DNA of 64,000 bases from NCBI GenBank assembly GCA_016713885.1, contig JADJOF010000007.1:195519-259518 (forward strand). The letters run 5' to 3'. Below are positions 23,944-32,160 of the stretch, in pieces. Origin of the DNA: Bdellovibrionales bacterium. Its GTDB lineage: Bacteria > Bdellovibrionota > Bdellovibrionia > Bdellovibrionales > JAMPXM01. Position 1 is the stretch's first letter. Each line of letters starts with the position of its first letter. The translations under genes and the position numbers were made by a program. The notes under the pieces are model-generated. The model had not been told where the DNA came from, searched no databases, and saw only the letters and a program-made list of their open reading frames with translations.

Positions 23944-24242
23944 CAAAGCACCGGGCCTTGGTTAAGATCATTGATCTGAGTCGTGTGAGTTGAAATGGTC
24001 GTGCCTTGGCTTGTCGTGAGTAGCTGAAGTGCTGCGATGTCTGATTCAGTCGCAGTCACTCGCGCCTCAACTGCCGCAAGTTCAAGAGCCGGAAGATCAG
24101 CAAGCTCAGTGTTTGAGAGTGCTGACGTGCCGCCAATTCTTAAAAAGAATTGCTTAAACCACGCAGTCCACGCAGGAGCGAGATAGCCTTTGGCGTCGAG
24201 CACTGGCGCTTTGTATGGAACCGGAGGGAGAACGACTGCCAT
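23943..24242 (-). CDS. Small coiled tail protein, unknown
   Basis: This is a 99-residue protein: an N-terminal Pro-rich stretch (VVLPPVPYKAPVLDAKGYL), then WTAWFKQFFLRIGG and a heptad-like C terminus (VEARVTATESDIAALQLL). It could be a tail-plug or needle-type coiled-coil component; the position next to the gp10-like gene supports a tail role. This is not a firm assignment. Confidence 0.55.
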   Translation of the reverse strand: MAVVLPPVPYKAPVLDAKGYLAPAWTAWFKQFFLRIGGTSALSNTELADLPALELAAVEARVTATESDIAALQLLTTSQGTTISTHTTQINDLNQGPVL

Positions 24243-25672
24243 CAGGCGCCTCCAGGTACGGCGTTTATTTCAGCGCCAATGAGAATGACCTTCACAGGAT
24301 CAGTGATCGTGACGCTATAGACGCGGTCTCGGGACATCCCGAGCCTTCTCCACAGCGCGCGGATCTTCCTTTGACCGATACGGCCGCAATCAACCCACTT
24401 CTCGTTTGACCAAACGTGACCGCCGTCGTCTGAAAACTTCATCATGACTTGCGGGTCAATGCCCTGGCCTGAGCCATCGAGACCGACGCCGACTTCCATA
24501 TCGAGTTGAAAGCTATTGTGGCGAACGAGCTTAAGGCCCGATGTCGCATGAGGCGCAATTCTAGTCCGCGAGATCTCATCGCCCGCATCGGAGTAAACAG
24601 AACTCGACATCGAGTAGAGCTTGCCGTTTGCATAATCGCCCACAATATGCGTCGAATATGCATAAGCGTGACACTGGGCGCGATGGCGTTCAAAGACGCC
24701 TTCGTTTGTATAGACGCGCTCATGCCACATACCGGTTGATGAATCAAAAACCCACGTAGTCGAAGCGTTCGGGCAATTCAGAACATAGAAAAAATGACCA
24801 TTTTCCTGATATGTAAACGCGCAAGCTGTTGAAATGTCACCGTACCCGCGAAGCGCTTCTTCAACTGCGTGCGTTGAAACCCGCTGCGGCTGATAGCCCG
24901 TTGCCATGTAGACGATGCCAGCACCGCGCTCATCTTGGCCAAGCCAGAAAACAGTGTTATTCATCTTTGCAACAGAGAATGCGGCAGCGCACCCATGCTC
25001 GATGAACGCACCTTGAACGCGCTCAAAAGGAAAGTCAGCATTGCCGGAGTTGAAAAAGACCTCTGTCGTTTTCGCGTTAAAGATCCAAAGATCGCGGTGA
25101 TCTGACATCACGGCCACGACGTTGTCTGGATTCCCCTCGCTCGTTGCGATGTCGAGCGCATCGAATGCCGTTGAGTTAAGGCCAGAGATGAAAAACCGGC
25201 CAGTGTCAGGCTCATTGAAAATGAAATAGCCATCTTGGAATGTGACCTGATCAGCGCCTGGGAAATCGACGTCTACGATTTCAGCGAAGGCATCGGTCGC
25301 AAGCGTCACGACATAACCGTCAGTGCCATCAACCATGCAAAGATGCGTGCCGTTGTCGGCCATTGAGACAGGACCAGTTGATGAATTGAGCGTGCCTAAT
25401 TCAGTCGCAGACCAAGCCGATGAGACCTTGTAGCACTTCGCCCCGTAGACCGCGTAAAGGATGCCGTTTGTCGCAGTCCACATCCCACGACACACACTCG
25501 CGGCCATTGTCGCAAGCGTTGAGAGCCCAGGCGTACCGATCAGGTAGGCGACTTCGCGCTCTTTGCCGGTGCCGAGCTCGTTCATTTCAGGATACAAGTT
25601 AATGCAGCGCTGACAGTCGACGTTGACTGATTTCAGCGTGTAACTTGGACCAATGAAACCAGCGAACCGCAT
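24242..25672 (-). CDS. P22 gp10-like packaged-DNA stabilisation protein
   Basis: This is a 476-residue protein. The N terminus (GFIGPSYTLKSVNVDCQRCI, then NLYPEMN) and the propeller-type repeats (YVVTLATDAFAEIVDV; WIFNAKTTEVFFNSG; FWLGQDERGAGIVYMATGY; WVFDSSTGMWHERVY) match the gp10-type tail hub proteins of P22-like podophages. These seal the portal after packaging and hold the fibre or tailspike. It is followed by the gp4-like gene, as in that group. The second copy at 62.2-63.6 kb is broken by indels. Confidence 0.85.
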   Translation of the reverse strand: MRFAGFIGPSYTLKSVNVDCQRCINLYPEMNELGTGKEREVAYLIGTPGLSTLATMAASVCRGMWTATNGILYAVYGAKCYKVSSAWSATELGTLNSSTGPVSMADNGTHLCMVDGTDGYVVTLATDAFAEIVDVDFPGADQVTFQDGYFIFNEPDTGRFFISGLNSTAFDALDIATSEGNPDNVVAVMSDHRDLWIFNAKTTEVFFNSGNADFPFERVQGAFIEHGCAAAFSVAKMNNTVFWLGQDERGAGIVYMATGYQPQRVSTHAVEEALRGYGDISTACAFTYQENGHFFYVLNCPNASTTWVFDSSTGMWHERVYTNEGVFERHRAQCHAYAYSTHIVGDYANGKLYSMSSSVYSDAGDEISRTRIAPHATSGLKLVRHNSFQLDMEVGVGLDGSGQGIDPQVMMKFSDDGGHVWSNEKWVDCGRIGQRKIRALWRRLGMSRDRVYSVTITDPVKVILIGAEINAVPGGA

Positions 25673-25677
25673 CGGAT

Positions 25678-26376
25678 CTATTCTCCGGTTAAGATGTTGA
25701 AGCTAACGCCACGACTCAAAAGTGCTGAGTCACAGCCAATAAATTCAGGTTGGACGTTCTTTCGTTTGATTGAGGCTTTCGAGTCTGTCGCGATCGTTGC
25801 GACTTCGGCCGTGATCGACTGACCGAAATCAGGCGCCAAGCGGATTGCGAGGTTGAAAACAAGCGCCTCCTCGTATCCTGGAAGGAAAGCAAGATCAGTC
25901 GACGCACTTGTGAATGTCGTGAGCCGTTTTTCTGAATACAGAACAAGCGTCACCGAGCCAGAAGGCACTGGTGAGAAATAGATCGTGCCGGTTGGATTGC
26001 CGTCCTCGAAATAGATCTTTGTCAGCAGGCTTGAGGTCGAATCCTTATTTGAAACTGCGGCCCATTGATCAGCCGTTAAGACCTCGACAGGCGTTTCATT
26101 GCCTGATGCGTCCATTGTTGCGGCCGCATGAATCCTGACAGGGCGAGCCGTGTTGAAGTTACCGCCAACGCCAATTGTGCGCGAAGCTTGCGCGGCCGTG
26201 ATCGAGAACTCTTCTCTGACTCTGACCGGAACAGTGAGACCCTCAATCGACCAAGAGTCGAGCATCATGTTGAGCGCAGAGATCCCGTCTTGAATCTCTT
26301 CAGCCGATGGCGTCTCGCCTGTCGCAATGGCGCCAATCTTTCGCATCGAGCTCTTGATCAGGTCTCTGGCTGTCAT
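25678..26376 (-). CDS. P22 gp4-like head completion/DNA stabilisation protein
   Basis: This is a 232-residue protein. It starts TARDLIKSSMRKIGAIATGE, then PSAEEIQDGISALNMMLDSW, the helical start of the gp4-type tail accessory family that docks below the portal. Later segments (IYFSPVPSGSVTLVLYSEK; FLPGYEEALVFNLAIRLAP) are typical of the family. It is encoded directly beside the gp10-like gene. Confidence 0.85.
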   Translation of the reverse strand: MTARDLIKSSMRKIGAIATGETPSAEEIQDGISALNMMLDSWSIEGLTVPVRVREEFSITAAQASRTIGVGGNFNTARPVRIHAAATMDASGNETPVEVLTADQWAAVSNKDSTSSLLTKIYFEDGNPTGTIYFSPVPSGSVTLVLYSEKRLTTFTSASTDLAFLPGYEEALVFNLAIRLAPDFGQSITAEVATIATDSKASIKRKNVQPEFIGCDSALLSRGVSFNILTGE

Positions 26377-26379
26377 CGG

Positions 26380-26625
26380 TTACTTCCTTGACCGCTTGGG
26401 TTTCTTTGGCTCATCGAGATCAAGCTTGAACTCTGGCATTTCTGAAACGTCCTCGGCCTGTAGCTCTTGTGACTCGATCTGTGGCTCGACAACGGCCTGA
26501 AAGAACTTCGCAGGCGTATCAACCCAGCCGGGGCCAAGTGCCGCGAGCTCAGCAGGAGAATTGACGATCAGTCCTTCTGGACTCTTTGACTCGTGATAGA
26601 TCCACGTCGGAAAGATTTGAGACAT
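26380..26625 (-). CDS. Small acidic protein, unknown
   Basis: This is an 81-residue protein: FPTWIYHESKSPEGLIVNSP, then ALGPGWVDTPAKFF and an acidic/basic tail (KLDLDEPKKPKRSRK). Small proteins with a WxYH and GPGWVDTPA pattern lie downstream of coat genes in many phages. Function unknown. Confidence 0.65.
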   Translation of the reverse strand: MSQIFPTWIYHESKSPEGLIVNSPAELAALGPGWVDTPAKFFQAVVEPQIESQELQAEDVSEMPEFKLDLDEPKKPKRSRK

Positions 26626-26708
26626 TGAAAACTCCAGGCAAAAGGCGGACGCGCGCGGTCACGTTTGGATCGAAGGAATCCATTCGCGCCACACGCGCCC
26701 AAAGATGA

Positions 26709-26975
26709 TTAGTTGGCATCAACCGCGTTGAGACCTTCGAGAATCGCCTCGACCTCGAGAAGTCGAACTTGAAGGTTTGCGACGACCTTCAAGAGTGACC
26801 GAGCTTCGTCGGCTGTGACGAATCCATAAGGCGACGAGTTCGTCGGAGCTTGGATCGCGTAGTCGGGCGTTCCGGGTTCCGAATAAGTGATTGTGGTGAG
26901 CTGCGCAGTCATCGCGGCTGGCTGACTGCCTGTCACCGGAAGCTTTACTGCAAGTGAATCTGTAGCTGTGTTCAT
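26709..26975 (-). CDS. Small protein sharing a domain with the tail fibre
   Basis: This is an 88-residue protein; AAGGAG is 7 nt before the ATG at 26975. It contains GTPDYAIQAPTNSSPYGF and ADEARSLLKVVANLQVRLLEVE, which aligns with VTPDYAIQ...YGFASKDE...LKVIANLQSRLGDVE of the fibre at 18611. The Leu/Val heptads suggest a trimeric coiled coil. It lies between coat and the 26625 gene and may be a minor head or tail decoration. Confidence 0.65.
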   Translation of the reverse strand: MNTATDSLAVKLPVTGSQPAAMTAQLTTITYSEPGTPDYAIQAPTNSSPYGFVTADEARSLLKVVANLQVRLLEVEAILEGLNAVDAN

Positions 26976-27027
26976 TTCTGTTCTCCTTGGAGAAAATTTG
27001 GTTTTGAAAAAGAAGAGAGACAAAGAA

Positions 27028-27053
27028 CTGTGGCCCAATCACTCAGGCCACAG
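27028..27053 (-). terminator. Hairpin after the coat gene
   Basis: A perfect 8-bp inverted repeat (CTGTGGCC/GGCCACAG) with a 10-nt loop lies 15 nt after the coat stop, followed on the minus strand by the pyrimidine-rich TTCTTTGTCTCTCTTC. It may be a partial terminator that raises coat expression relative to downstream genes. Confidence 0.55.
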
Positions 27054-27067
27054 CGTCAAGCGTTTGG

Positions 27068-28303
27068 TTACGCGGGCTGACCGACAACTCGGCAAGCAAG
27101 TTCTGGATAGATACATTTCCATCCGCCAAGCCAGTCGAGACGAGTCACTGTGCGATAGTTCACAATGTCGAACTGCGAAGTCATCGTGAGCGACAGACCT
27201 GCATCTGGATCAACTGCGCGCGAAGCTTGAACGCCGCCAGAAGGAAGTTCGAAGTCCACAGACGCGAGCGCGAATGCTGCCTTGTGGAATACGAGATTCT
27301 GCGGAGCGACGATCGCCGAGTACGAGTTCGCATGACCGAACACCGATACCAGCGCATCGTTCAAAGGCAATGCGTTGACGTTCTGGTACTGACCAGACGC
27401 ATAGATTGCGCGGTCAATAGTGATTGTCATTGCGCCAGCGGTATCGCTGATGTCGGCCGCAACCACGAACTGAGCGAGTTCGCCAGTTGATTGGCGAGTC
27501 TGTGGGTTAACCGCATAAACTCCGGCGATCGTGATAACGTCACCCTGTTTCAGCGAGTTCACACCGCTTGACCATCCGTCAGTGACGAGAGTCGTAGCGC
27601 CAGCAGCAGTCGTGCCGTTCATCGCACCAGCGGCCGATGTGAGCGTTCCGATTGTGTGCTTTGGCACGTTCTGGCTCATCATGAACTTCGAACCAGCGGC
27701 CCGACCCATGATGCCCTCTTCGTACTGCTTTGAAATCTGATCCGAAGATTGGAACAGACCCTTCAAGCCCTCAACGAGCGACGCTTCAACCAATGGATCA
27801 ACGATCGCAATCGTCTGACCTTTTGGCGCACCAGCAAGTGCCATCTTTGCACGAGCGAGCGTGAAGCCTTTTAGCGTGCTTGGCAAAGCCGATGCTGAAG
27901 GAACGCCAACCGAGTGGAATACGTTCTTGTACATCTCAGCGATGAAGGCGCTATCGATCTTGTTTGCCAGAGCGATTGCTGCGGGCTCGATATAGCGCTC
28001 GCGGAACTTGTCGACTGAAAGCGTGCGGTCTTTCTCCGCAAACGCCATGCCGACATGGTAGTGCTTGTCAGCAGTCAAAGCGACTGACTGATCTTGCGAA
28101 TCCTGAATATTCAGAGACGCGCCCTCGGTCACTTCATAGCGAAGTGGCTTTCGGATGTTGATCGAAGCACCTTTCTTGGCGCCGCTTTGAGCGAATTGAT
28201 CGCTGTATTCTGTCGTCACGTTCTTTGAGAACGACAGATGGTTTTTGAGACTCATCATGGTCTCTTTTAAGATCACGCTGTCTGTTAACAGTGAGTTTGC
28301 CAT
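27068..28303 (-). CDS. Major capsid (coat) protein, P22 gp5-like
   Basis: This is a 411-residue protein. It starts MANSLLTDSVILKETMMSLK; AGGAGTCGGAA directly precedes the ATG at 28303, making the upstream extension to 28336 unlikely. Segments such as VTTEYSDQFAQSGAKKGASI, then IRKPLRYEVTEGASL, YIEPAAIALANKIDSAF and the C-terminal TRLDWLGGWKCIYPELACRV fit P22-type coat proteins (HK97 fold with an inserted I-domain). The long middle region 200-330 probably includes the insertion. Neighbouring scaffold and portal genes confirm the assignment. Confidence 0.9.
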   Translation of the reverse strand: MANSLLTDSVILKETMMSLKNHLSFSKNVTTEYSDQFAQSGAKKGASINIRKPLRYEVTEGASLNIQDSQDQSVALTADKHYHVGMAFAEKDRTLSVDKFRERYIEPAAIALANKIDSAFIAEMYKNVFHSVGVPSASALPSTLKGFTLARAKMALAGAPKGQTIAIVDPLVEASLVEGLKGLFQSSDQISKQYEEGIMGRAAGSKFMMSQNVPKHTIGTLTSAAGAMNGTTAAGATTLVTDGWSSGVNSLKQGDVITIAGVYAVNPQTRQSTGELAQFVVAADISDTAGAMTITIDRAIYASGQYQNVNALPLNDALVSVFGHANSYSAIVAPQNLVFHKAAFALASVDFELPSGGVQASRAVDPDAGLSLTMTSQFDIVNYRTVTRLDWLGGWKCIYPELACRVVGQPA

Positions 28304-28357
28304 TTCCGACTCCTGGCCCCTGAGTATATGGGGCAAAGTTTTGGCTCTAAGCTTTCA

Positions 28358-29314
28358 TCAATCCTGTTGCGCCATCTGTGCGCGGCGAAGCTTCTCGTAG
28401 TCTCGCTGCGACATATTGGCGACGGCCGGGTCATAGATCGACTTCGGTGAAGAATTCGACCGCTGCCCGACTGGATTGATTGGAGCTGGAGCGTTTGATT
28501 TTTTTACTTCTGGTTTTTTCGCTTCAGTTTGTTTCGCGATGCGTGCTGTGAACTGACCCATGGCAAAAGCGGCGTCTTTCGCGTTCATACGGCAAATGCG
28601 CTCGTAGTTCTTGCGATCTTTCGCCAGCTCATACATGAGTTCGGCACCGTTCTCAGCGTCGAGGAGTATGTCTTGAACGATTGGCGACATCTGAACATCG
28701 TCAACGGCCTCGATCACGTCCGCGAAATCATCGTGAGTTTCTTGAAAGGTTTTGACCTGTGTTCGGAACGAATCAGTGCGCTTTTGATACTCGGTCTTTA
28801 TGCGAGTCTCTTGCTCACGCTGATCGCGCTCCTTTTGCTTCTGCTCGACTTTCCAATCCGTTAACGCTTCGACATAGTCGGCGTGCGTATCGAAATCATC
28901 GGGCGTTGGCTTGCCATCAGTTGAAGCGGCTTGCTTTGGCGGTGTCTTGGCGGCTGGCTCTTTTTCAGTGTCACCACTGCGCTTTAAAGCCTCTTGCCTC
29001 CAATATTCGAGCTCCTGTTCTTTCGCCGAAAGGCGAGAGTTCAGTTTGTCGATCCGCTTTTTAAAGCCGTTCTTCTTGGGCTTGTGGTCTTCCTTTGCCT
29101 CAAGACTCTCATCTTGATCGTCGTCTGATTCGGTCTCAGTCGACTCCGCATCGTTTTCCGACGTGTCCGATTCGTCAGTGATTTCATCCGAAGCCTCAAG
29201 AGCCTCAGACGCGGACTTGGTTTCGTCTACCTTCACGGGCTGAGCGGCGCCTTTTGCTGCGTCAGCAGCTACGCTCTCTTTTGTGTCAGAAGTTGAAACG
29301 ACTGTGATTGCCAT
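28358..29314 (-). CDS. Scaffolding protein
   Basis: This is a 318-residue protein. The N terminus is strongly acidic and Ser/Thr-rich (1-85). Charged coiled coils follow (KKRIDKLNSRLSAKEQELEY), then FDTHADYVEALTDWKVEQK, and a basic C-terminal helix-turn-helix (VANMSQRDYEKLRRAQMAQ) of the kind by which P22 scaffold binds coat. It lies between portal and coat as in P22. GGAGTAAACACC, a copy of the late motif, holds its ribosome site. Confidence 0.85.
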   Translation of the reverse strand: MAITVVSTSDTKESVAADAAKGAAQPVKVDETKSASEALEASDEITDESDTSENDAESTETESDDDQDESLEAKEDHKPKKNGFKKRIDKLNSRLSAKEQELEYWRQEALKRSGDTEKEPAAKTPPKQAASTDGKPTPDDFDTHADYVEALTDWKVEQKQKERDQREQETRIKTEYQKRTDSFRTQVKTFQETHDDFADVIEAVDDVQMSPIVQDILLDAENGAELMYELAKDRKNYERICRMNAKDAAFAMGQFTARIAKQTEAKKPEVKKSNAPAPINPVGQRSNSSPKSIYDPAVANMSQRDYEKLRRAQMAQQD

Positions 29315-29319
29315 GGTGT

Positions 29320-31518
29320 TTACTCCACGAATTGACCGGGTGATAAGCCGCCCGTAGCTGGTTGATCGGATGGCTGAGCGCCCATTTCTGGACCCTCGGC
29401 CATTTCAAAATCTTGGTTTTCTTGTGATTCATCCTCGATCGGCTCGTTTTGCCGAAGGAGATTCATGCGCCGCTCAAGCTGAGCCATCTCGGCCTTGAAA
29501 AGCGCCAGTGAGTCGGTGGCGTCGATCTTTGCCATCTCGATTTGGAGTTGAACTTGAAGCTTCTGCATCTCGATGCGCTCGCGCGACTCAAGCTCGATGG
29601 TCTTATTCTCAAGCTTGTCCATTGCTTCGTTATGCTTAGCTGTGAGCTGCTCGATGATTTGATTCATCTGAGCCATCTGCGCTTGTGCTTCAGGCGGCAA
29701 TGGCTGTTTCTTCGGATCGTCGGCAAGTCCTGGCGGCAGCGTTTTTCTGAGACGCTCGGCCAACTCCTGAGCTCCAGGGAGATCGAGGTTCTTAACGATA
29801 AGATCCGGTGCGGCTGTGCCCATTGCTGGAACCGATTTCGCAAGTTCGAGCATTGAGCTCGCGGCTTCTTGGCGCTTAGTCGCGTAACTTGGACCAGTCT
29901 CAATCGACACGTCGTATTTTCCGACGCCAAGATTGAACTGCGTTTTCTTCCCGTTTCGCTCGAACATCTCGTTAATGCGAACGATCTCCTCTGTGCCGTC
30001 TTCGCCTAGGATGCGAACCGCGCGACCCGTATCCATGACCTTTGGGATCAGCTCAACGAGCTGACGGCCGCAGTGACGAATCGAGCGAGAAAGATTGTCG
30101 ACGAAATGGAAGTTTGAAGTCTGCGCCTGGTTCGCTCTGCGCTGGATAGCAACGCCTGATTGCTCATTTGAACGCTGACCAAGAGCTGCGTCATAGACGC
30201 CGGTCGTGGCCTTCATATCTTCACTCGCCATCATGCCGGCTTGAGTGATCGCCTGAATCGGCGGCTCAAACACGTTACGCTGAGGCGGTCCTACCGGTTG
30301 GCCATTGAGTGAGACCGGCTTATAAGGAAGGTACGCATGCGATTGTACGTTCGCTGTCTTCCAGATCTGTTTATAGTCTTCGATCTGGCCTTCGGCTACG
30401 ATCCACGGCGCCTTTGGGGCCATCGCGATCGTCTCGGTCTCAGCCGACTTCCAATAGTTGTACATTCGCTGCGAGTCTTTCGCGTGGCGAATGATGCCCT
30501 CAAGAACGCGCTTTCCTTCAATGTCGAGCTCTTCGCCAAGGACTGGAATGATTGGAATCCATCGCCCTGGCCAATCGGTCTTTTCTAAGGCCTCGACTGC
30601 GTTTATTTTGCACCAACGAACTACTGGCACCTTTGATTTTCGCTCACCAATGACTTGAAGTGGCTGGCCGTCGGCCGATGGCGGGAATATCGTCTCTTCT
30701 GATTCGACGAGCACTGGAAACCCATCGTCGCCAATCGCCTCAGTCACGACCTTCGTCTTCTCGAGATCCTCTTTGATGACAGTGCTGCCATCGGACATTT
30801 TGAGAAGCGTGACGTCTCGGTAGTCTTTGTAGAAATATTCGGCAATGCGAACCGTATCATCTGCGATCCAGCCAACGCGGTGCTGACCGATAGCGTCCCA
30901 GCTATCCATCGACGAGAGTTCGCTATCAGGATAGAGGCGCTTGTACTCTTCGTGTGGAACGTCATCAAAGATGAATCCCCACTCAGCATCAGAGCCGTCT
31001 GGCATTTTGTACGATGGGTCAAGGTAGGCCGAGAATCGGTTCTTTATCGGCTCGATTCTGATATCGAGATCAAATGACATTGGATCGCTGTAGGCCGTGC
31101 GGATTCTGAAATATCCAAAGCCAGTGCGAACAGCGGAATCAAACGCCGTGTCATAAGCGACATCGGCGTCAGAGGAGTTTTCAACGTGGCGAATGATCCC
31201 TTGCAGAATCTTCGCTGTTTCAATATCGGCTTTGTCGTCGACAGGTGAGACCTTAACGGAAGGTCTATTTTGACGCTGATCATTTACGATCTGGCGAATG
31301 AATTGTGGTAGGCGATTGATAGTTAAGCACGGCCGACGATCAAGCTCGCGCTGGTCTTTATCGCGCAGGTCCCACTGTTCACCTGCTCCGAATTTGAGAT
31401 CCTCAAGAGCGAGCTCTCTGACCTCGCGTTCGGCCTCAGCCGCTAGGTCAAAGCGCGCCCTTGCGATCTCGAGAAGCTTCGATTCATCTTGATTCTGATT
31501 CTCTTTTTCGGATTGCAC
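29320..31518 (-). CDS. Portal protein, P22 gp1-like
   Basis: This is a 732-residue protein. The N terminus contains LKFGAGEQWDLRDKDQRELD, then RPCLTINRLPQFIRQIVND, the clip/stem-type start of P22-like portals, followed by GYFRIRTAYSDP. The C terminus (590-690) is a long coiled coil (TAKHNEAMDKLENKTIELES), which fits a P22-type barrel. The dodecamer is the DNA channel and motor docking site. It is encoded upstream of scaffold and coat. A GTTTAC array lies just upstream. Confidence 0.92.
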   Translation of the reverse strand: MQSEKENQNQDESKLLEIARARFDLAAEAEREVRELALEDLKFGAGEQWDLRDKDQRELDRRPCLTINRLPQFIRQIVNDQRQNRPSVKVSPVDDKADIETAKILQGIIRHVENSSDADVAYDTAFDSAVRTGFGYFRIRTAYSDPMSFDLDIRIEPIKNRFSAYLDPSYKMPDGSDAEWGFIFDDVPHEEYKRLYPDSELSSMDSWDAIGQHRVGWIADDTVRIAEYFYKDYRDVTLLKMSDGSTVIKEDLEKTKVVTEAIGDDGFPVLVESEETIFPPSADGQPLQVIGERKSKVPVVRWCKINAVEALEKTDWPGRWIPIIPVLGEELDIEGKRVLEGIIRHAKDSQRMYNYWKSAETETIAMAPKAPWIVAEGQIEDYKQIWKTANVQSHAYLPYKPVSLNGQPVGPPQRNVFEPPIQAITQAGMMASEDMKATTGVYDAALGQRSNEQSGVAIQRRANQAQTSNFHFVDNLSRSIRHCGRQLVELIPKVMDTGRAVRILGEDGTEEIVRINEMFERNGKKTQFNLGVGKYDVSIETGPSYATKRQEAASSMLELAKSVPAMGTAAPDLIVKNLDLPGAQELAERLRKTLPPGLADDPKKQPLPPEAQAQMAQMNQIIEQLTAKHNEAMDKLENKTIELESRERIEMQKLQVQLQIEMAKIDATDSLALFKAEMAQLERRMNLLRQNEPIEDESQENQDFEMAEGPEMGAQPSDQPATGGLSPGQFVE

Positions 31519-31542
31519 GCTCTAAGAGTCGACGTGCTCCGA

Positions 31543-31581
31543 TGTTTACTCTACGTATACAAAAGTTTACTTTGCGTTTAC
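31543..31581 (-). promoter_or_regulatory. Phased GTTTAC array upstream of the portal gene
   Basis: GTTTAC occurs at 31544, 31565 and 31576, and GTATAC at 31555, so starts are 11, 10 and 11 bp apart. The first is within TGTTTACTCT, identical to the copy before the small terminase. The array overlaps the last codons of the Acb2-like gene and ends 25 nt before portal. Helical phasing suggests cooperative regulator binding. Confidence 0.55.
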
Positions 31582-31838
31582 TTCGATGCCGACAAAGGCC
31601 CCGCGACTTCCGGCTGAGCGCCGACGCTGTATCGGATCTTTTCGGCAAAGTTTCCCTCTTTCATCGCGACCGAACGAATGCCAAAGAACATCGCCTCTTC
31701 AAGCTTCGTCTTAAAGATCGCTTTCTCTCGACCTTCGGGCATGATCTTGAGCACAGCTTCAACTGCCTCAGTCATGATCATCTTGATCGCCTTCACTTCA
31801 TCGAAGCCTTTGTCGTTCAGTTTGTACGTTTCAAACAT
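31578..31838 (-). CDS. Predicted Acb2/Tad1-like cyclic-nucleotide sponge
   Basis: This is an 86-residue protein. Its core GREKAIFKTKLEEAMFFGIRS (36-56) resembles the hairpin signature of the Acb2/Vs.4 family (pattern SREKSLAxTKLEEAxMWAxxAIA), with Arg37, Glu38, Lys39, Thr44, Lys45, Leu46, Glu47, Glu48 and Ala49 in register. It is preceded by a helix (KAIKMIMTEAVEAVLKIMPE). Acb2-type proteins form small helical oligomers that sequester cyclic nucleotides made by CBASS or Thoeris-type defences. The match is by motif memory. The C-terminal 30 residues are extra. It lies between SEC-C and portal genes. Confidence 0.68.
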   Translation of the reverse strand: MFETYKLNDKGFDEVKAIKMIMTEAVEAVLKIMPEGREKAIFKTKLEEAMFFGIRSVAMKEGNFAEKIRYSVGAQPEVAGPLSASK

Positions 31839-32157
31839 GACTTGCTCCTTTTGATTGCAGTTGACGAATAACCCGAATCATCTCCCTAACTTTTCGCGCC
31901 TCATCTATTGGAAGTGTAGACGGCTGTGAGTCGAGATGACAGTTTTTAAACTTCTTTCCGCTGTCACACGGGCATGGCTCATTTCGTCCGTAGCCTAGAA
32001 GCGGATTCCATTCCGTTCCTGGATTTGGCGTGTAGTGATACTTCGCTCCAGACAGAATTTTCTCTCTGTTCTCATTGGCCTCTTTTTGCATCTTTTGGAC
32101 GATAGCCCGATGCCTGAGACCAACGATAAACGCGATGATGAACTTGATAAGCTTCAT
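31831..32157 (-). CDS. SEC-C zinc-binding motif protein with N-terminal membrane segment
   Basis: This is a 108-residue protein. An N-terminal hydrophobic stretch (LIKFIIAFIVGL) is followed by a SEC-C motif (GRNEPCPCDSGKKFKNCHL, residues 57-75; Cys62, Cys64, Cys73, His74), known to bind one zinc and, in SecA, SecB and ribosomes. Its role in a phage late operon is unknown. Start and stop overlap or abut neighbours. Confidence 0.8.
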   Translation of the reverse strand: MKLIKFIIAFIVGLRHRAIVQKMQKEANENREKILSGAKYHYTPNPGTEWNPLLGYGRNEPCPCDSGKKFKNCHLDSQPSTLPIDEARKVREMIRVIRQLQSKGASHV

Positions 32158-32160
32158 ATT

